60,000 nucleotides of DNA from Apostichopus japonicus. Its lineage: Eukaryota; Echinodermata; Holothuroidea; Aspidochirotida; Stichopodidae. The notes beneath the pieces are model-generated. The model ran no database searches, was not told the DNA's origin, and worked only from the letters and a program-made list of their open reading frames with translations. The stretch covers positions 9,833,713 to 9,893,712 of the forward strand of contig NC_092574.1 of the NCBI RefSeq assembly GCF_037975245.1. Direction: 5' to 3'. Made by a program: the position numbers and the translations under genes. Positions 13,903 through 27,600 of the stretch are shown piece after piece. Position 1 is the first letter of the stretch, and every line of letters starts with the position of its first letter.

Positions 13903-14995
13903 GGTAATAGGGACGTGATTTTCACTTAAAATTAGTGGAGCAGGTATCCCCTGTGTCCTTCACATGTAGGCCCCACCTCCCCGTGTTTTCAAAACTCGTT
14001 GGCCTGTTGTCGTTTATGAAAAAAAAGATTATAAGCTCGGAAGAACAATTTTTTTATAACTAAAGAAAAGTGGATAGACTGTTTAATAACAAACAGAAAC
14101 TTTGAATTCATGAAAACGGGAAATTGTAGTTCATGCTTTTCAAATTCTGTATTTTCCCTTGCTCGACCGTCATTTTGCACTCAAAAAGTATAAACTTCCT
14201 GTAAGTTATAACCCTTTGTGATATGTAAAGGTGTTAGGAAGATTGATCAAAAGACTATAGGCCAAAACAAGTAAGAAACCGCCTGGTATAACAGCATGTT
14301 CCTTCGTAAGGTATAGCGCCTATTGAGACGAGCAAAATAAACGGTGTTAAAAATATGACCTCTTGAAGAAGGTTAGAATGTAACTGCACAAACTTTGAGG
14401 AAAAAAAACAACACATGGAGAAGAGATGTTTTATATTCTTCCATAAAGAATTAATTGCCTATTTATCAACTTTAAAAGTCAGAAAATATTCCTTCCACGA
14501 ATCATGATGGGGCGCCGTTAGATGTATATGAATAATCTCAAAGGTGTCATAGAATATATTCATTCCCCCATCGTCATTAATTCAGGCACTGACAAAAGAT
14601 TACAAAAAAAAAAAAACATCTCTCCTTCGTTCTTTGTGTTTGATTATTATTATCATTATTACTTTCTTTGCGATAAGATTTCAAGAGTCAGTATTACAGA
14701 TTTGATTAGATTGTATTCTTTTTATACTTTTTACACTATGTTAAGTTAACACACCTTACAACAACAACAACAATCAAATATTCTCCCCCCTCAATTTTGT
14801 TGTTGTAAGGGTGTTATCTTAACTTTTAGTATATCTCAGGCCTCAGGCTCAAATGTATGTATGTAACTTCAAAAGGTGTGCAGGTTTCCGAAAATTTCCT
14901 TTGAGAAAAGTCCACTTTTCTTTGAATTACTTTTGGCATTTTTTTTTGTAGACGTTTTGTTGACATGAATTGATCACAGAAGACAAACAAACACT

Positions 14996-15354
14996 CAGTG
15001 GCGGAGCTAGGGGTATTGATCAGAGGGGGCGAGAATGGTCTGTATGGGCGCTTTCGACTTTATCTAAGCGGAGCGCCACCACAGGTTAGCGCAGAGCGTA
15101 AAGATACTCCCTAGATCGCAGGGAATGACCCTTTCCTGGCCTTGCTAATTTGCAGATAAACGAAGAATAAATAGATGTCATCGCCAACAAAATGTGACAA
15201 ATTTCAATAGGTAGATGAGAGCGCAATAGAATAGTCAATAATCGCGAATAAGTAAAAAGTGGTAAATAGCTGAAGAGGGCGCCAGCAGTCTATTTGAGTC
15301 CGTCAGGGGTGGGGTGGGGCATCCGCCCCTGACTGTATGGACGCCCCACCACTG
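14996..15354 (+). mobile_element. Diverged relative of the hAT-like MITE
   Basis: It starts CAGTGGCGGAGCTAGGGG and shares the internal TATCTAAGCGGAGCGCCACC block with the 224-517 element. It probably ends near CGCCCCACCACTG. No matching 8-bp flanks were found, so the 3' boundary is uncertain. Confidence 0.55.
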
Positions 15355-17722
15355 TTGGGAGCGCAGTGTAGGAAGAGAAGGGGGGGGGGAGTGGCGGTAT
15401 TTTTGAACGGTTTGGGTGAGCGTCTGCAATGATTCGTAAGGACATGTTATCGCAAGCGTTCAACATGCTCAAATAAAATGAATGAATGAGGAGGAATTCA
15501 TGTCACTTTTCAACCATTTTTTGAAACAAATTGATCGCTAGTAATCTTGAAATTGATTTTATCACGGTCATTGTCATGTTTCCCATATGTACCTTTCTCA
15601 TAGAAAAGGAGGGAGGGCGAATCTGTACGTAATGTAATCAGAAATACTTTTAAAATGACACCAAAGAGACTAAAAATTCTTTTCGACTTTGTTAATAATG
15701 ATGTCTTTTAAGAGACACCGTAGATACGTTGCTCGGTTAGGTTTACTGCAATAGTGGCAAATGGAGACCAATATCCGCACTTAGTGGACCTAATGTTATA
15801 GTCGTGCATTGACCTTGAACAGAGGGGCCTACCGTGAAAACGTACGGAAAATTCATCCTTTTATATCTCAGCGAGACAATTCCACTGGATACAGAAAAAC
15901 AACTCAAAAGTCCTAAGATGTGGTCATTATAACAATCAAAATAAAAGATATGTATGAAAAGCAGATTAAAGATATGATGGAAACTCAAATGTGGACCAAA
16001 AAACGATGTCCCTACGGATGCCGTCCAGTGACATTTACATAAATTGTGTGTAGTAGGTTCTGTAGCTCTTTTGTGGAAAAACTTTGGAATATGCTTAAAG
16101 TTGAGAGTTCTTCCATGCTTTAGATTATTGATGGAAATAGATCATCACGTTTTATGAGGAATGTATGGACGCTCCACTGCAAACACTGGGTTGCCAGCAG
16201 TATCGTTCAAAGCAATTGCTGTCAGTGCATGGCATATCACTACAGTAATACAAGACTAAGTAGATATGTCTGTATGTTAGGCAAGTGGATAGGTTAGTAT
16301 GTTAGGCAAGTTATCATGTTAGGCAAGGTCAGTAATTCACTTACTTTAGCATTGTAGTTGGCACTGGATCGAGAATGCAATGAATTCACACGTTACAGCT
16401 TTAAACGAGTCAAAACAAAATTCCAATGAATGTAAATAACTCAGAACACCTGGGCGAGATCATTTAGAAAATGAAGAATTTTGACACGAAGAAAAAGCTA
16501 TGAACATATTCGGTGACTCACGACAGGTCATTGTTTGGGAAAGTTGAGTATAATGCCCTTTTGAAATGACCAACTCTTCAATCACACTCAACAAAGGCTT
16601 TTCATCGTTGTTAACAATTATGTTGCATAAAACGAACGAGGATTTGAAGATTTCATGGATTGGAAAAAGAATAAAAAAGACCATCTCTGCATGAGCTTTC
16701 ATTGTGAGTGTCAAACGAATATGATGTTACTTAGGATTTCATTTCTTTACGCTAACATAAAACCGATGTAAAATTTCCGACCTTGACGAGATCGTTAAAT
16801 TTATACTCCAAAGCCTTTGTTAATCGAAGGAAAAGCTAGTACACACTTTAACTTCTAGATGAACGCTTTGCGGATATAAGCGTGGGATTCGGGGGCTTTC
16901 TCTAGGTTTGTTATTTCTGGCGTTAAATTCGCGTTTCCTGCAATCCTGCTTCGCGTCCCAAGGGGTGGGTGCACACCAGGGTTACCAAATCATGACCTCG
17001 AGTAACATTAAACTGAAGGAAATGCCATGAAATCTGTTGTTTCAGACGATTGTTTTCTTGTAAAAATTTTGACAAACCATTAAATGAGAGAAAGAAAAAA
17101 GCTCATCCAATTCTCATCCGTTTATTTTTTCTTCAAGTTCTCCACATTTTCTATCACGGTTTTGATATAAATTTATACAAATATATACATGGTTGGTTGA
17201 CATCTGTGCTGCCTATTATTTTGACAAGCAAATGCTAAAGATGATTATCACTAAACACTTTATCCCGCTGACAACCTCCCAGCAACTTTTCCTCAATGAT
17301 ACATTTAATCCAGTGAAATTGCTTGTCTGGCGGAGGAACATTTGGAGGATTAAAACTCTCAGGGGGTAATGCCACAGTCAGGGGCAGTACACGTACCAGG
17401 GACCAAATGAGGCATGTCCCCCTCCTCCATCTCCCACTTTTGTGATAAATCTCAAAAGTGCCCCTTCTCATAAATTAAAAATGTCCCATTTCCTAAAGGA
17501 AAAGTATCCATCTGTGATTGCAGGATCATATGCTTCGGTCTGAAGCAGACCTAAACCAGCCAACATCTCGATACCGAACACCTATAAAGTGCATTGATCT
17601 TGTCTGACTTATATGTAAATAAAGTATCATAGATAAGGCAGTAGTCAAAAATAGAGTTGGAACCACTGATATTCTGGCATTGAGTTCCTTTTAGTGGTAC
17701 TAGATGTGTGAAACAAAAATAT
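15355..17722. other. Intergenic, no convincing gene
   Basis: AT-rich. It holds a triple ATGTTAGGCAAG motif at about 16275-16330. A minus-strand open segment at 15743-15870 (MNFPYVFTVGPSVQGQCTT) looks mildly protein-like, but it lacks partners and I assign no function. Confidence 0.4.
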
Positions 17723-17728
17723 TTTATT
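17723..17728 (-). terminator. Candidate TAF1 polyadenylation signal
   Basis: AATAAA on the minus strand about 360 bp past the TGA, with no closer canonical hexamer noticed. The implied 3' UTR includes a CAT/ATC-rich microsatellite at about 17824-17872. Alternative hexamers exist further downstream (about 17121). Confidence 0.4.
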
Positions 17729-18089
17729 TCAGTAATACCATCATTATGGTCGTCATGCATCACAAGACAAAGTCCACACACCTAACCAACATCAACTGAA
17801 CATGTAGAGAATGTGTAAAAGCCATCATCATCAACATTGGTCATAATCATCATCATTGTCATCATCATCCATGAGGGGAAGAGAAGGATTCAGCAATGTC
17901 AACATCACAACTCAAAGAACTTCCAAGATGTCAATGTAACAGATACGTTGAACCAAGCTATTTATCAGTTGCCATCCATCGGTGAAATGATTAAATTGGC
18001 AACATTGGCATGCCGAGGTGAGAGTACATGGTGGATGAGATGTAAGACCGCTGCAAGGTTTCATCTCGGAATTCAATTGTCATCTTCCA

Positions 18090-18644
18090 TCAGTCAAAGA
18101 TTGATTTGGAAGCGTCGTCCTCATCCTGGTCCTGGTCCTGGCCGTCCTCCACATCCTCAAACTCTTCTTCATCCTCTTCTTCCTCCTCGCTCTCCTGTCT
18201 GGTGGTCTCTCCTCCGAGGCTAGCCTCGATGGAATCGCTGAGGATGTCTTGCCTCTTCGTGACGTCCCGACTCTGACTCATGATGCTGTCCTCCTCGTCT
18301 TCTTCGTCCTCTTCCATCTCCTCCCCTGGCTCCATCTCGAAGCCAAAACGGCCGGAGGTATCGTGATCCTCTTCCGCGTCGCTCAAGGCTAACTGATCTT
18401 CCAGCTGGTTAGAATCCTCATCTAGATCAAAGAGATCGAGGTACGGGCTCCGGTTTCCTCCCCCTCCGCCACCTCCGCTGCTTCTCCTCTCGTCATTCGT
18501 CGCTTCATCGTAATCTTCCTCTTCGCCCTCGTCGTTCCCTCGAGAGGCATCTAGAATGTCCTCCTCCTCGTCACTGTTCTCAGGTGTAATCTGAAGGTCA
18601 TCCATAAGGATGCTTGGATGACTTCCTTCGAGGCCAGCCACAGA
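18090..18644 (-). CDS. TAF1: TAF1 terminal coding exon 35 (residues 1712-1895)
   Basis: Acceptor TTTTGCAG; stop TGA at 18090-18092. It encodes 184 residues of Glu/Asp/Ser-rich acidic tail with an [10 protein letters not shown] run, short hydrophobic-acidic motifs ([26 protein letters not shown]) and final SKSIFD. The composition matches the acidic C-terminal tail of vertebrate TAF1, which carries CK2-type sites. The long single exon at the 3' end is typical. Confidence 0.93.
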   Translation of the reverse strand, partial: SVAGLEGSHPSILMDDLQITPENSDEEEDILDASRGNDEGEEEDYDEATNDERRSSGGGGGGGNRSPYLDLFDLDEDSNQLEDQLALSDAEEDHDTSGRFGFEMEPGEEMEEDEEDEEDSIMSQSRDVTKRQDILSDSIEASLGGETTRQESEEEEEDEEEFEDVEDGQDQDQDEDDASKSIFD

Positions 18645-21600
18645 CTGCAAAACAAAAGGATATAATGATATAACAGGATAAAATTCATTCCTAACGACTT
18701 TGGGCAGAAAATCAAATGTCACTACTACCGAAGCTCAGGGCCGCATGGTCCATCTGACCACGAACTAGAAAAGACTTGACTTGATAGAAATATGTACTTC
18801 AATCGTTCGTTCTTTTCCCCCTCTAAATTCTAAAATATCAATCATTTCACGGTCAAATGTGGATAGCTAACCAATACCAAAAAAAATCTCAAAGTATTTA
18901 TTTCCTTTGGGTTTAAATACTGCTGCACTGTGTGTTAGGCTGCAATTATGTAGTACAAATAAAATACTACGTTTTGAAAGAAGTCACAAAAGTTTTGCTG
19001 GGAATGGTTCATGTTTTCATTTTACCCCACCCCCCTCCTCCATCCCATCCAACCCCCATCGTCTCACCCAAAGCATGTATGTTATTATTACAATGTCTAC
19101 TTGCAGCATTCAAGTTTCAAATTTTCAAAATCCATTATCATTTTGTGGTTCTTGTCAATGATTTTAAATATTTTTTCTTGTTCAAAGTTTTAAACTTTCA
19201 AATTTTCAAAATCCACTTTCATTTTGTGGTTCTTTTCCACTTTAAAATTTTCACTTTAAAATTTTTCAACTTTCAATTTTTTCAAAACTTTCAAATTTTC
19301 ACTTTCAAATTTTCAAAATTTCAAAATGCACTTTCATTTTGTGGTTCTTTTCAATGATCTTACATATCTTTTCTTGTTCAAAGTTTTAAACTTTTAACTA
19401 AATATTACACCTTCTAAACCTCTTATTTCTATCTATCGGCAAATCTCTCTCTCCTCTCTATTCTAAGATCTGTTCAATTTCGCATATTCACATATTTTAT
19501 GTCTTCCACTATCATCTCAACTGTTTGTTGTCTTGTATTCTCAATTTCTTATCTTTACTCTCGTTATATTGATATTAAATACCTCAGTCTTTACCATTAC
19601 TCCCTTGCACTCCCTTTGAACAATAATAAATAAACTCTGCCTCATCTTCAACTGTCTACAAAATAAGAAAAACGCTGCCCTGCACAGCCAATAACTAAAT
19701 CATTTGAAATTTTACAAGACAAAATGTAGCCTTTCGAGGGACACTTGATAAATCTCAATTAATTCCCCTTCCCATTTCCCACAACTTGTCATCAGAGTAT
19801 AAAACACAGGGGAATGGATCGTCTTTAATCTTCACATCAAATTCTGCAAATGAGCGAAGGAAAGTCATAAAACTGCCACCAAAAGATATCAAGTAAAGTG
19901 TAGACACACATATAGCTTGTGATTAGGCATGGTGAAGCTTATGCCCAAACAACTTTGTACGCATACAGTGACACGTGTCGCAGCCGAAGAACTGTGTTTA
20001 TGCTTCAAGAAAGTTTGTTAGGATCGATTAGCTTGCCATGGGCAGTTCACATTTTCATAGCAGATCTTGAACCTAAACCTAGCCCTATTCGACTATAGGA
20101 GTCTGGGATGGAGTTTTCTTTGAATAGCAACTGATTTTAAGTCAATCTAACTGTAAACTTGGAGATGAAAGAATGACTTCTTATCCGACAAGAATTGAAA
20201 CGATTTCAACCAGTCAACTGTCAAATTCAGTCTCAAGTCACGGGAGGTCATTTGAAGTCAGATGAAATCACACAAAGTCATAGCCTTGGGTCAGCTTTGC
20301 GTTTTGACAAGGTGCATTAGTTCAACTCAAAGAGTCGTAAACCAAACAACAAGAGAAAGTCGAATTAACAGGGGAAAAAATAAAATCAAGATAGCAATTA
20401 TCGTTTGGAATGCTGGTTGGCAGTGAAGAAAGAAGAAGTAATTTTCCCAACACTGTTTACATTATTTGCACATAAAACTGGTGGTACAAATTGTCTATAT
20501 TTCAAACACATGGCTGACATTACTCATGGATTTTAGGTTTGCAGTTTCATAGTCTGAATATTGTCAATTTATGTCACCAAACCGTCTGATATTCTTCACT
20601 ATATCAATAATCATATTCATGATGTACTTATACTTAGTAACTGTTTGTCGTTTTTCTTCTAAATAACTCTGCAGTAATCAATCACCGTGGTGTGCTTATC
20701 CAGCCCTAGTAACTACCTCATCCAACTACCTGCGCTATGTGCATTTCCCAATTTTAGAAAGAAACGCTGTGAAGATTCAACCATTTTTTTGGCCAAAGCA
20801 CATCCCTCGCCTACACTCGGGGTCGAATCAGGCCATTGACTCAGTCTACAGTTGCAACAATATATCGACTACGTAACAGGGGTGAGAGATAGCCCTTAAA
20901 AAAGTTACGTCGTACTAGGAGAGACAAATGTCTTGTCACCGAAGGCAGACGTAAAAACGACAGTGATGAGTTACAGGAAGTTCCTGCAGGTAATTTCGAT
21001 TGGTTCGTACACCGAACAGATCGACTGGCCTCCTGAGCTATTTTAAAACAAACTGAAACAGATTGATCATAATCTCTGCGTGCAAAACACTCGAGATTTC
21101 CACAACGAGAGATGATAAATGGCATTATACTGTCAACGACGTCACGGTTCCCTGATAAGCTTTGAGACAACATACTTTTTGTCTCCTAATATGGGGTCTG
21201 TTATGTTTCAATCTGAAACTAGAAAGGACTCTATGGATACAAGCCCTCAGATGGGGGGCCTCTAAGTGATACATTGATATTTATGACTTGGAATGCACAC
21301 AGTTCGACTTACGTTACTCAAGTAACTTGATGTTACTCAAGTCTCTTGGTCTTACCGAGATCTCTCGTTCTCACTCAAGTTACTTGGTCTTACAGAAAAC
21401 TCTTGGTCTTTAAAATGCAATTCTTCCATCACTTGCTTAATTAGTAATATCGATGGTCCTACAAAATTATCAATGTTAAATCTTGTCCCGGTAGACGGTC
21501 TTTTCGTTATAATTCAAAAACTTTCAAATAACTTTTTGCAAAATGAAAGTCATTAAATTTTATCACCGGACAACGCTCCCCACACCGACCCCCCCCCCCC

Positions 21601-24600
21601 TTTCCCTACGAAATGAAAAATTAACCAAACTCAAGCCCATGAGATGCTTTAAACATGGAAAAAATTTGATGTACAATTTTTTTCAATTGTAGACAGCTTA
21701 ACTGAGTAGCTGTACTGTTTTACACAATACATCGTCCTTCAGACTGTAATTTGAAACAGCCGTGCTCGTAAAAACTGGTCGTTAATGGAAGAACATAATA
21801 CTTCCCGAGGGCGTCTCGTATTTTTACGCATACCCTGTCGTCTCCGGGGCTGCTTCCCTCCTCGGATCAATATCGCCATCTCCAACATCCTAGAATTACC
21901 AGTTAATTGCGATGCATTCCAATCGTGTGGCTATAGACTGTAAGAAGACTTTAAATTGGTTCTTAGTTTTTGCCTAGACTGGCTATGATTACCCTTTCTC
22001 AACTTTGTAACAGAACCCTTGAGTGCTTTTCAACTCCAAAATGTTTCTATCGCTAATGAAAGGGAACTAATGATTTTTTTCCCCCTCTCCCCTCCTCCCT
22101 CCATTTTCGAGCAATTATTTGCTATGTTCCATACTGCTATTTAATTGAGGAGTAGGAATAGTATCTACTAGACTGTCTTGCAAATAATCTTCCTATCATG
22201 CTTTCACAAGTCTAAGTATTAAGATAATAAAACAACATTAAGAAAACTAGCTCGGATACATTAGGAGTAAACGACGCTTGTCTGGGTCGCGACATCCATT
22301 AAGAAATGGCTGAAGAAGATGGAAAGATTCTAGTTAACTTGGGAGATAACAAAAGTCATACCAGTGCAGAGAGATTAAAGGCTAAAATGGTGAGGGAAGG
22401 AAGGAGTTGGGTGGAAGAATGGGGGTACATGGAGGACAGGGAGGATTGTTTGAGACATTTGAGAATCAATACAAAAAAAAGTGCACTACCATATGTACGG
22501 TATTATGCTTTACAATTACTGTACAATTGGCTGTACTTGCATGCAATAAGAATGATGATCCAAAGCTTAACTTTGAGCTATTTTACCATTTTACTGCCAA
22601 ACACTTGAGAACCGATAAGTTTATCAATGTTTATGCAGGTTTTGCCTGTGCTTGAAAAAAAAAAAAAAAAAAGAGCCTGGATGATCTGTGTTGACATACC
22701 AAGTTATTAGGATAAATCTGCTTTCATAAACTGAGTCTCTCCTTATCTGCTGTTAATTCTACTTATTTAATAAACAGAGCCCCTAACTATTTCAGCCGGA
22801 GCACCCCAACGTAACACTTAGTACAGAAAGCCAATCAGCCACCGCGACTACTGGTGTGGTAGCATGCTTCATAGCGTGGGATACCAGCAGAACCCATGCG
22901 ACCTTGTTTTCGATAAGTATCCCGGTTTTACTTACATCATCGCCATCGACGTCAATTTCTTCTTCCTCGTAATCCTGCGATTCCTCCGGAAACCCACTCT
23001 GAGCGTTTTCGTCGACATCTGTAAGTAAAAATTTTGAAGACAAAAAAGTCAGAAGACGGCCTTCTGGTATGCTAAGTGCTATTAAACTGATCCTCTTTAA
23101 GAATTTGATCTGTTATACAACCTCGCAATTCCTAAACAGAGTCATTAAAAAAGGGCATTTCCGGGCAGTGTTTCCAAAATTTGACTTGCAGATTGCTACT
23201 TGATACTTACAGTTGACTGAGAACACTTTCTACTCAAAGTAGCATTCATGATTTCAAAAAATAGGTGGTGACAAAAATTTAAAGGGGTCGGCATAGCATA
23301 TCAAAATAATGTCTATTATTTACTGTAGAACTAGAAGAGATAAGCCAATCTAAATATTTCTTCATTTTTCTCTCAAATATGAAAGGTACAGGAAGGATGA
23401 CATTCAAAAAAAAGAAAAAAAAAAAGGAAGGTTGCAACGGTGCTGTTTGTTATAATATTTATGGTTTCCATGTTCCTCCTTGAATAAACACACATATCTA
23501 TGCTGCACTTTCAATTCAACTGTAAATTAAAGAACAATGAGCAATGAAAAAGCCTGACAACAACATTTTTCAGCAGGCAAATTGCCATTTATATGTAGCA
23601 AGTGTGATTTTGAGAGGATATCATATTCTAAACAGATAGCTACAAAAATGTAAGCGCATCATACCCAACCCCAACCCCGGCCCCTACCTTATACCCTGCC
23701 CTACTACCCTTCTACCTAAACGCATTTATGCATAAATTTAAGGAAAATAGCCATCTATTTTAATTATATGCAGCAACAAGAGTGTTTCTTGGGGTGCATT
23801 ATTTTACTCACCCATATTCTTGGCATTTTTCGAAGATCCAGGCCGCCCCATTGCCCTTTGTTCATTCTCCCTCATGTGTTCCCTGGCCCTTGCAATGTCC
23901 TGTTCTAGTTGGGCTAAATGGGCATCATTGTCCTGCAACTCCTTCTTGCAAGCGTCAAGAATACTGTGAGCTATCTTTGTTAACGGGCTCTCTTTGCCTA
24001 CAAAATGAGGAAAGGAAAAAATTGCTCCATTTCAAATATGAGAGTCAACTGTGTGTGGCGTGTAGATAGAAGGGGGGGAGGGTGAAAATATGGATTAGAG
24101 GGGAAACAAGGGAAGTGGAAGATGAGGTGAAGGAGGAGTACAGGTAGGAGGGGAGCAGGTGGGAGGGTAGAGGGGAGAGGAAGTTCAGGGGAGAGGAAAA
24201 AGGCAAAGGACAGGTAATTTGGGTGCCATGGTCACAGAAAGTACGTATAATAATGAGGAACATTTTTCGTATTCTTTGGAATGATATTAAAAAACTACGT
24301 ACCTAAACAATAAAAGATGCGCGATGTGACGAAATCTTGCCATTTCACAGTGGAAATAATCTAAACTTCTTAACCAACTGAATCAATTGGTTAGACTTTT
24401 GTAAATAATCTTGTATATTAAACATGTTTACATTCTACAGAGTGACATACACAAAAAAAAACTGGTTTCTAAGTCTAGGTTCCCACTTGAGCAAAAGAAC
24501 TATAATCATGCAAATTACAGTTTTGACAGATTGGCCCCTCTAAACTGAATATTTGAACTTAAAAAGGTATTCTATGAGTAATGTTGTTAATTCAGAAGAG

Positions 24601-27600
24601 AATGAAATCCAATTGCAGGGTTCACTTTTCCTACTACTTTTATCACTCTTAACCATTGACAACAGTTGGTTGGATCAACAACTTTTAAACAAGTTTGTGG
24701 GCAAAATCTTCTCTTAACATTGTCTTGCATTCTCTAAATCTCCACGCCAACCACCGCCTTGACCCTGTCCATTTAGTTTGTTAGTTTAGTTATTATATAT
24801 TCTAACAGTTTTGTTATCAGATCAGAAAAGCACACACACACATATCCCATGGATTACTGTTATGCTATATGTATCTCTACTTTATATGATACCTTTTACC
24901 CCTTGAAAACTGTTGAAACACCAAATTTAAACAAGTCTGTTCGTAAAAAGCGTCTCTTTAAAAATGAATTGCAAATAACTTATCCCTTCAAAGAAAAGAG
25001 AAAAAAAGAAAAAGCCTCACCAACTTAGACTCCATTCATTTAGTCAATATGTTAATTTTTATCATTTCAGTGGTATTAGGCAATAAGACCTGTTTACTAC
25101 CATTAATATTCTGTTACCTAACCCCATTTCTTAATGCTCTGTTTAAAATTTTCTTTAATTTTTCTATTTGTTTGTTTTCACTTTTTATTCTCGATTCCAC
25201 ATAAGCATGACACACCTATTCACAATTTTGTTTGACAGATACATACGAAGTTAGCGAACAAGCAAACCAGCATAGTTTCCTAGGTTTATATATCAGCACT
25301 AACCATTATATTGGGTACAGTTCTCTACGATTAGTTCCACATGTCTCTGGAAGTCTCTGGTGTTGTGGTAGCCGTGTTGCTGGCAGCTTTTCCGCATGGT
25401 CTCCAAGTCCATTGGTTTGTCGATGATCTTGTAGTAGTCCTGAACCTGCTTGGTACTGACCGGGAAGTGGAATGGCCAAGACTAGTCAACCAAAAAAAAA
25501 AAAAAGAGGGGGGGGGGAAGGGGGAGAGAATAAAACAAATTCTAGATAACCTTGAAATGACTCACGTAAAAGTACAGCCAGTAGTGATACTTTTCTACTG
25601 CTAGTACCACACTAATAAAGTTATTTCATGTCACATCTAGTGACAGCATGTAAGTTTAAAACCATCCACCAATCGCAATGTGTGATGTTCATACTGCTAA
25701 TACTGTCAGAGCAAGTAAACTTTCAAGCCTGACACGAAAGATGGTAAATAAAACGAGTCTTTATATTCCTGATACTGCCAATACGATATATTGGGTGACA
25801 AATCAATATTCATATATTGTTTAGCAGCCGGTTGGGATAGGAATGAAGTGTTTTTTCTGGTCATGCAAGAACCCATCTGAACACATAATGCATGTGCTCC
25901 TTGTTGTTTGTCACACCAAAATGTTAAAAGTTTGGCAGCGTCAGCTACATTCGAAATGAATAAACATTTAGCCTAGGCTTGTCAGGAGTTTATAGGCAAT
26001 GCAGTGGTACATAAGCCTAGTCTGCTTGATAAGAATATAATTACCCAGTCATGCAGTTATAATTCATTTCTTGTTAAACCCTAGTGTACTTCTCGCCTAC
26101 TAACTGTTACATACTGCTCAATATTGAAACAATTTTTATTAAAAGAAAACATTATTATTACACCAACTTTGCCCAAATAAGCCAATAATTTGGTCAGAAC
26201 ACTTGATGATTTGAAGGTAAATTCTACCCAGATCCATATATGTGAAGTAGAAGAACATGGGCTTTCAAAATATTTCAAAATATTCAAAATATGGAAAGAC
26301 TAGATTCATTGGAACTTGATATTTACTTTAAAATTTACCAACTCTCGTTGAGCGTTTGAAACAGCTGTTTTTGGCCTTATTTTAACCAATTTTTATTCCT
26401 ATCAGGAGAAATTACATTATCACACAACAAGCTGCTTTAAAGTATATTTCTTTGGGTTTGTTAGTTACCAAAAAAAAAAAAAAATTGAAACAACCATCAT
26501 CAAACCTTATATCAAAAACCATTTTTTTAAAATTAGTTTGGGTAAATTTATTGGAATTGTTCCATATTAAACTTCCATTACCCATACAATTCATATTTAC
26601 TGGACAAGTTTTTCTTTACTTCAAAATGAAGGAATATCTGATAATTTTTTCTCCACATTACATGTTTTTGTGGCATTAAAATATCCAACATGAAAAAAAA
26701 AATTGCTCAGGGGAATCAGATGGAAATGTTTTTACACTTGCTAGTTATTATGCAATGAGCGAGAAAAAATGTAGGTCTTCTCCTAGGGTGATGAATTACA
26801 ATTTTTTTTCATAAACACTCACATTATTTTCATTTTTGTAAAAAAAATTGCTGCAAGGCTATTACAATTATCAAATTCGACAATCCTTCTTAATGTCATT
26901 AATTTTACTTTAAGAACCACTAAATAATTGACTCAAAAAGAGTTAAGGAGCAGTCTGTCAAAAGCTGACAGTGAAACTCTCAACAAGTAACATGCAATTT
27001 TTTAGTATTGGTTTTTCTTTCCTTTTTTTTGCCAGGTTTTAGCTACACTAAATATTTGATTTATTTAATTTTATGTTTCCCTACAGTAAAACACCCAGAA
27101 AATTTTAATCTTAATTTTATGTAAATGATCAGATTTATATGTTATAACACTTAATGATAATTCAGTTAAAGTGGATAATCGTGCATACTTTTAGTAATTA
27201 ATCTTTACTTGAGGGGTACCTCAGAGCAGACAGATATTTTTTGTAAATCTCTCCACCGAGGCGAACGCAGGAATACGAACCGTGCCATTGACTTCCTTCA
27301 GAAAGCCTCACAAATATTTATACTCGATGAAAATCTGTTCCATTTCTAACCAAATTGCAGCAAAGCATTGGAATATTTCTGCAAGTGTAACTAAAATCCC
27401 GCCAACATTTCCCCATGAACTGGGGTGGAATTAGCTAGTGCCATTAAGTTAATTTGCACCATTTAAAGTATCAAGATATATTTCATTTTACAATAGTCAG
27501 TCTGTCAGTCAGACAGTATCAGTGTCAGTTATCCAGTCAATCAGTCCATCAGTCTTTCATTCAACAAGTCCCTAATTCAGTCAGTCAATTAGTCAGTCCG

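Larger units (their letters stand above)
18645..22935 (-). other. TAF1 intron 34
   Basis: A 4.3-kb intron. It contains a TTTCAAATTTTC/TTTTGTGGTTC repeat cluster (about 19100-19400), a minus-strand 110-codon open frame at 20841-21173 of unknown meaning, poly-C at about 21590 and a candidate plus-strand first exon (22306-22389). Confidence 0.7.

Noticed and set aside
15743-15870. Minus-strand fragment resembling a receptor ligand-binding segment (VFTVGPSVQGQ)
   Set aside because: The resemblance is a few residues only, with no flanking exons, so I assign no function.
17235-17471. Minus-strand 78-codon frame beginning MRRGTFEIYHKSGRWRRG
   Set aside because: Low-complexity, G/C-rich repeat-like sequence with no splice partners or recognisable domain.
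17837-18223. Plus-strand 128-codon frame near the TAF1 3' end
   Set aside because: Antisense of the acidic tail in exon 35 and its 3' UTR. His/Pro/Leu runs reflect GAG/GAC codons read backwards.
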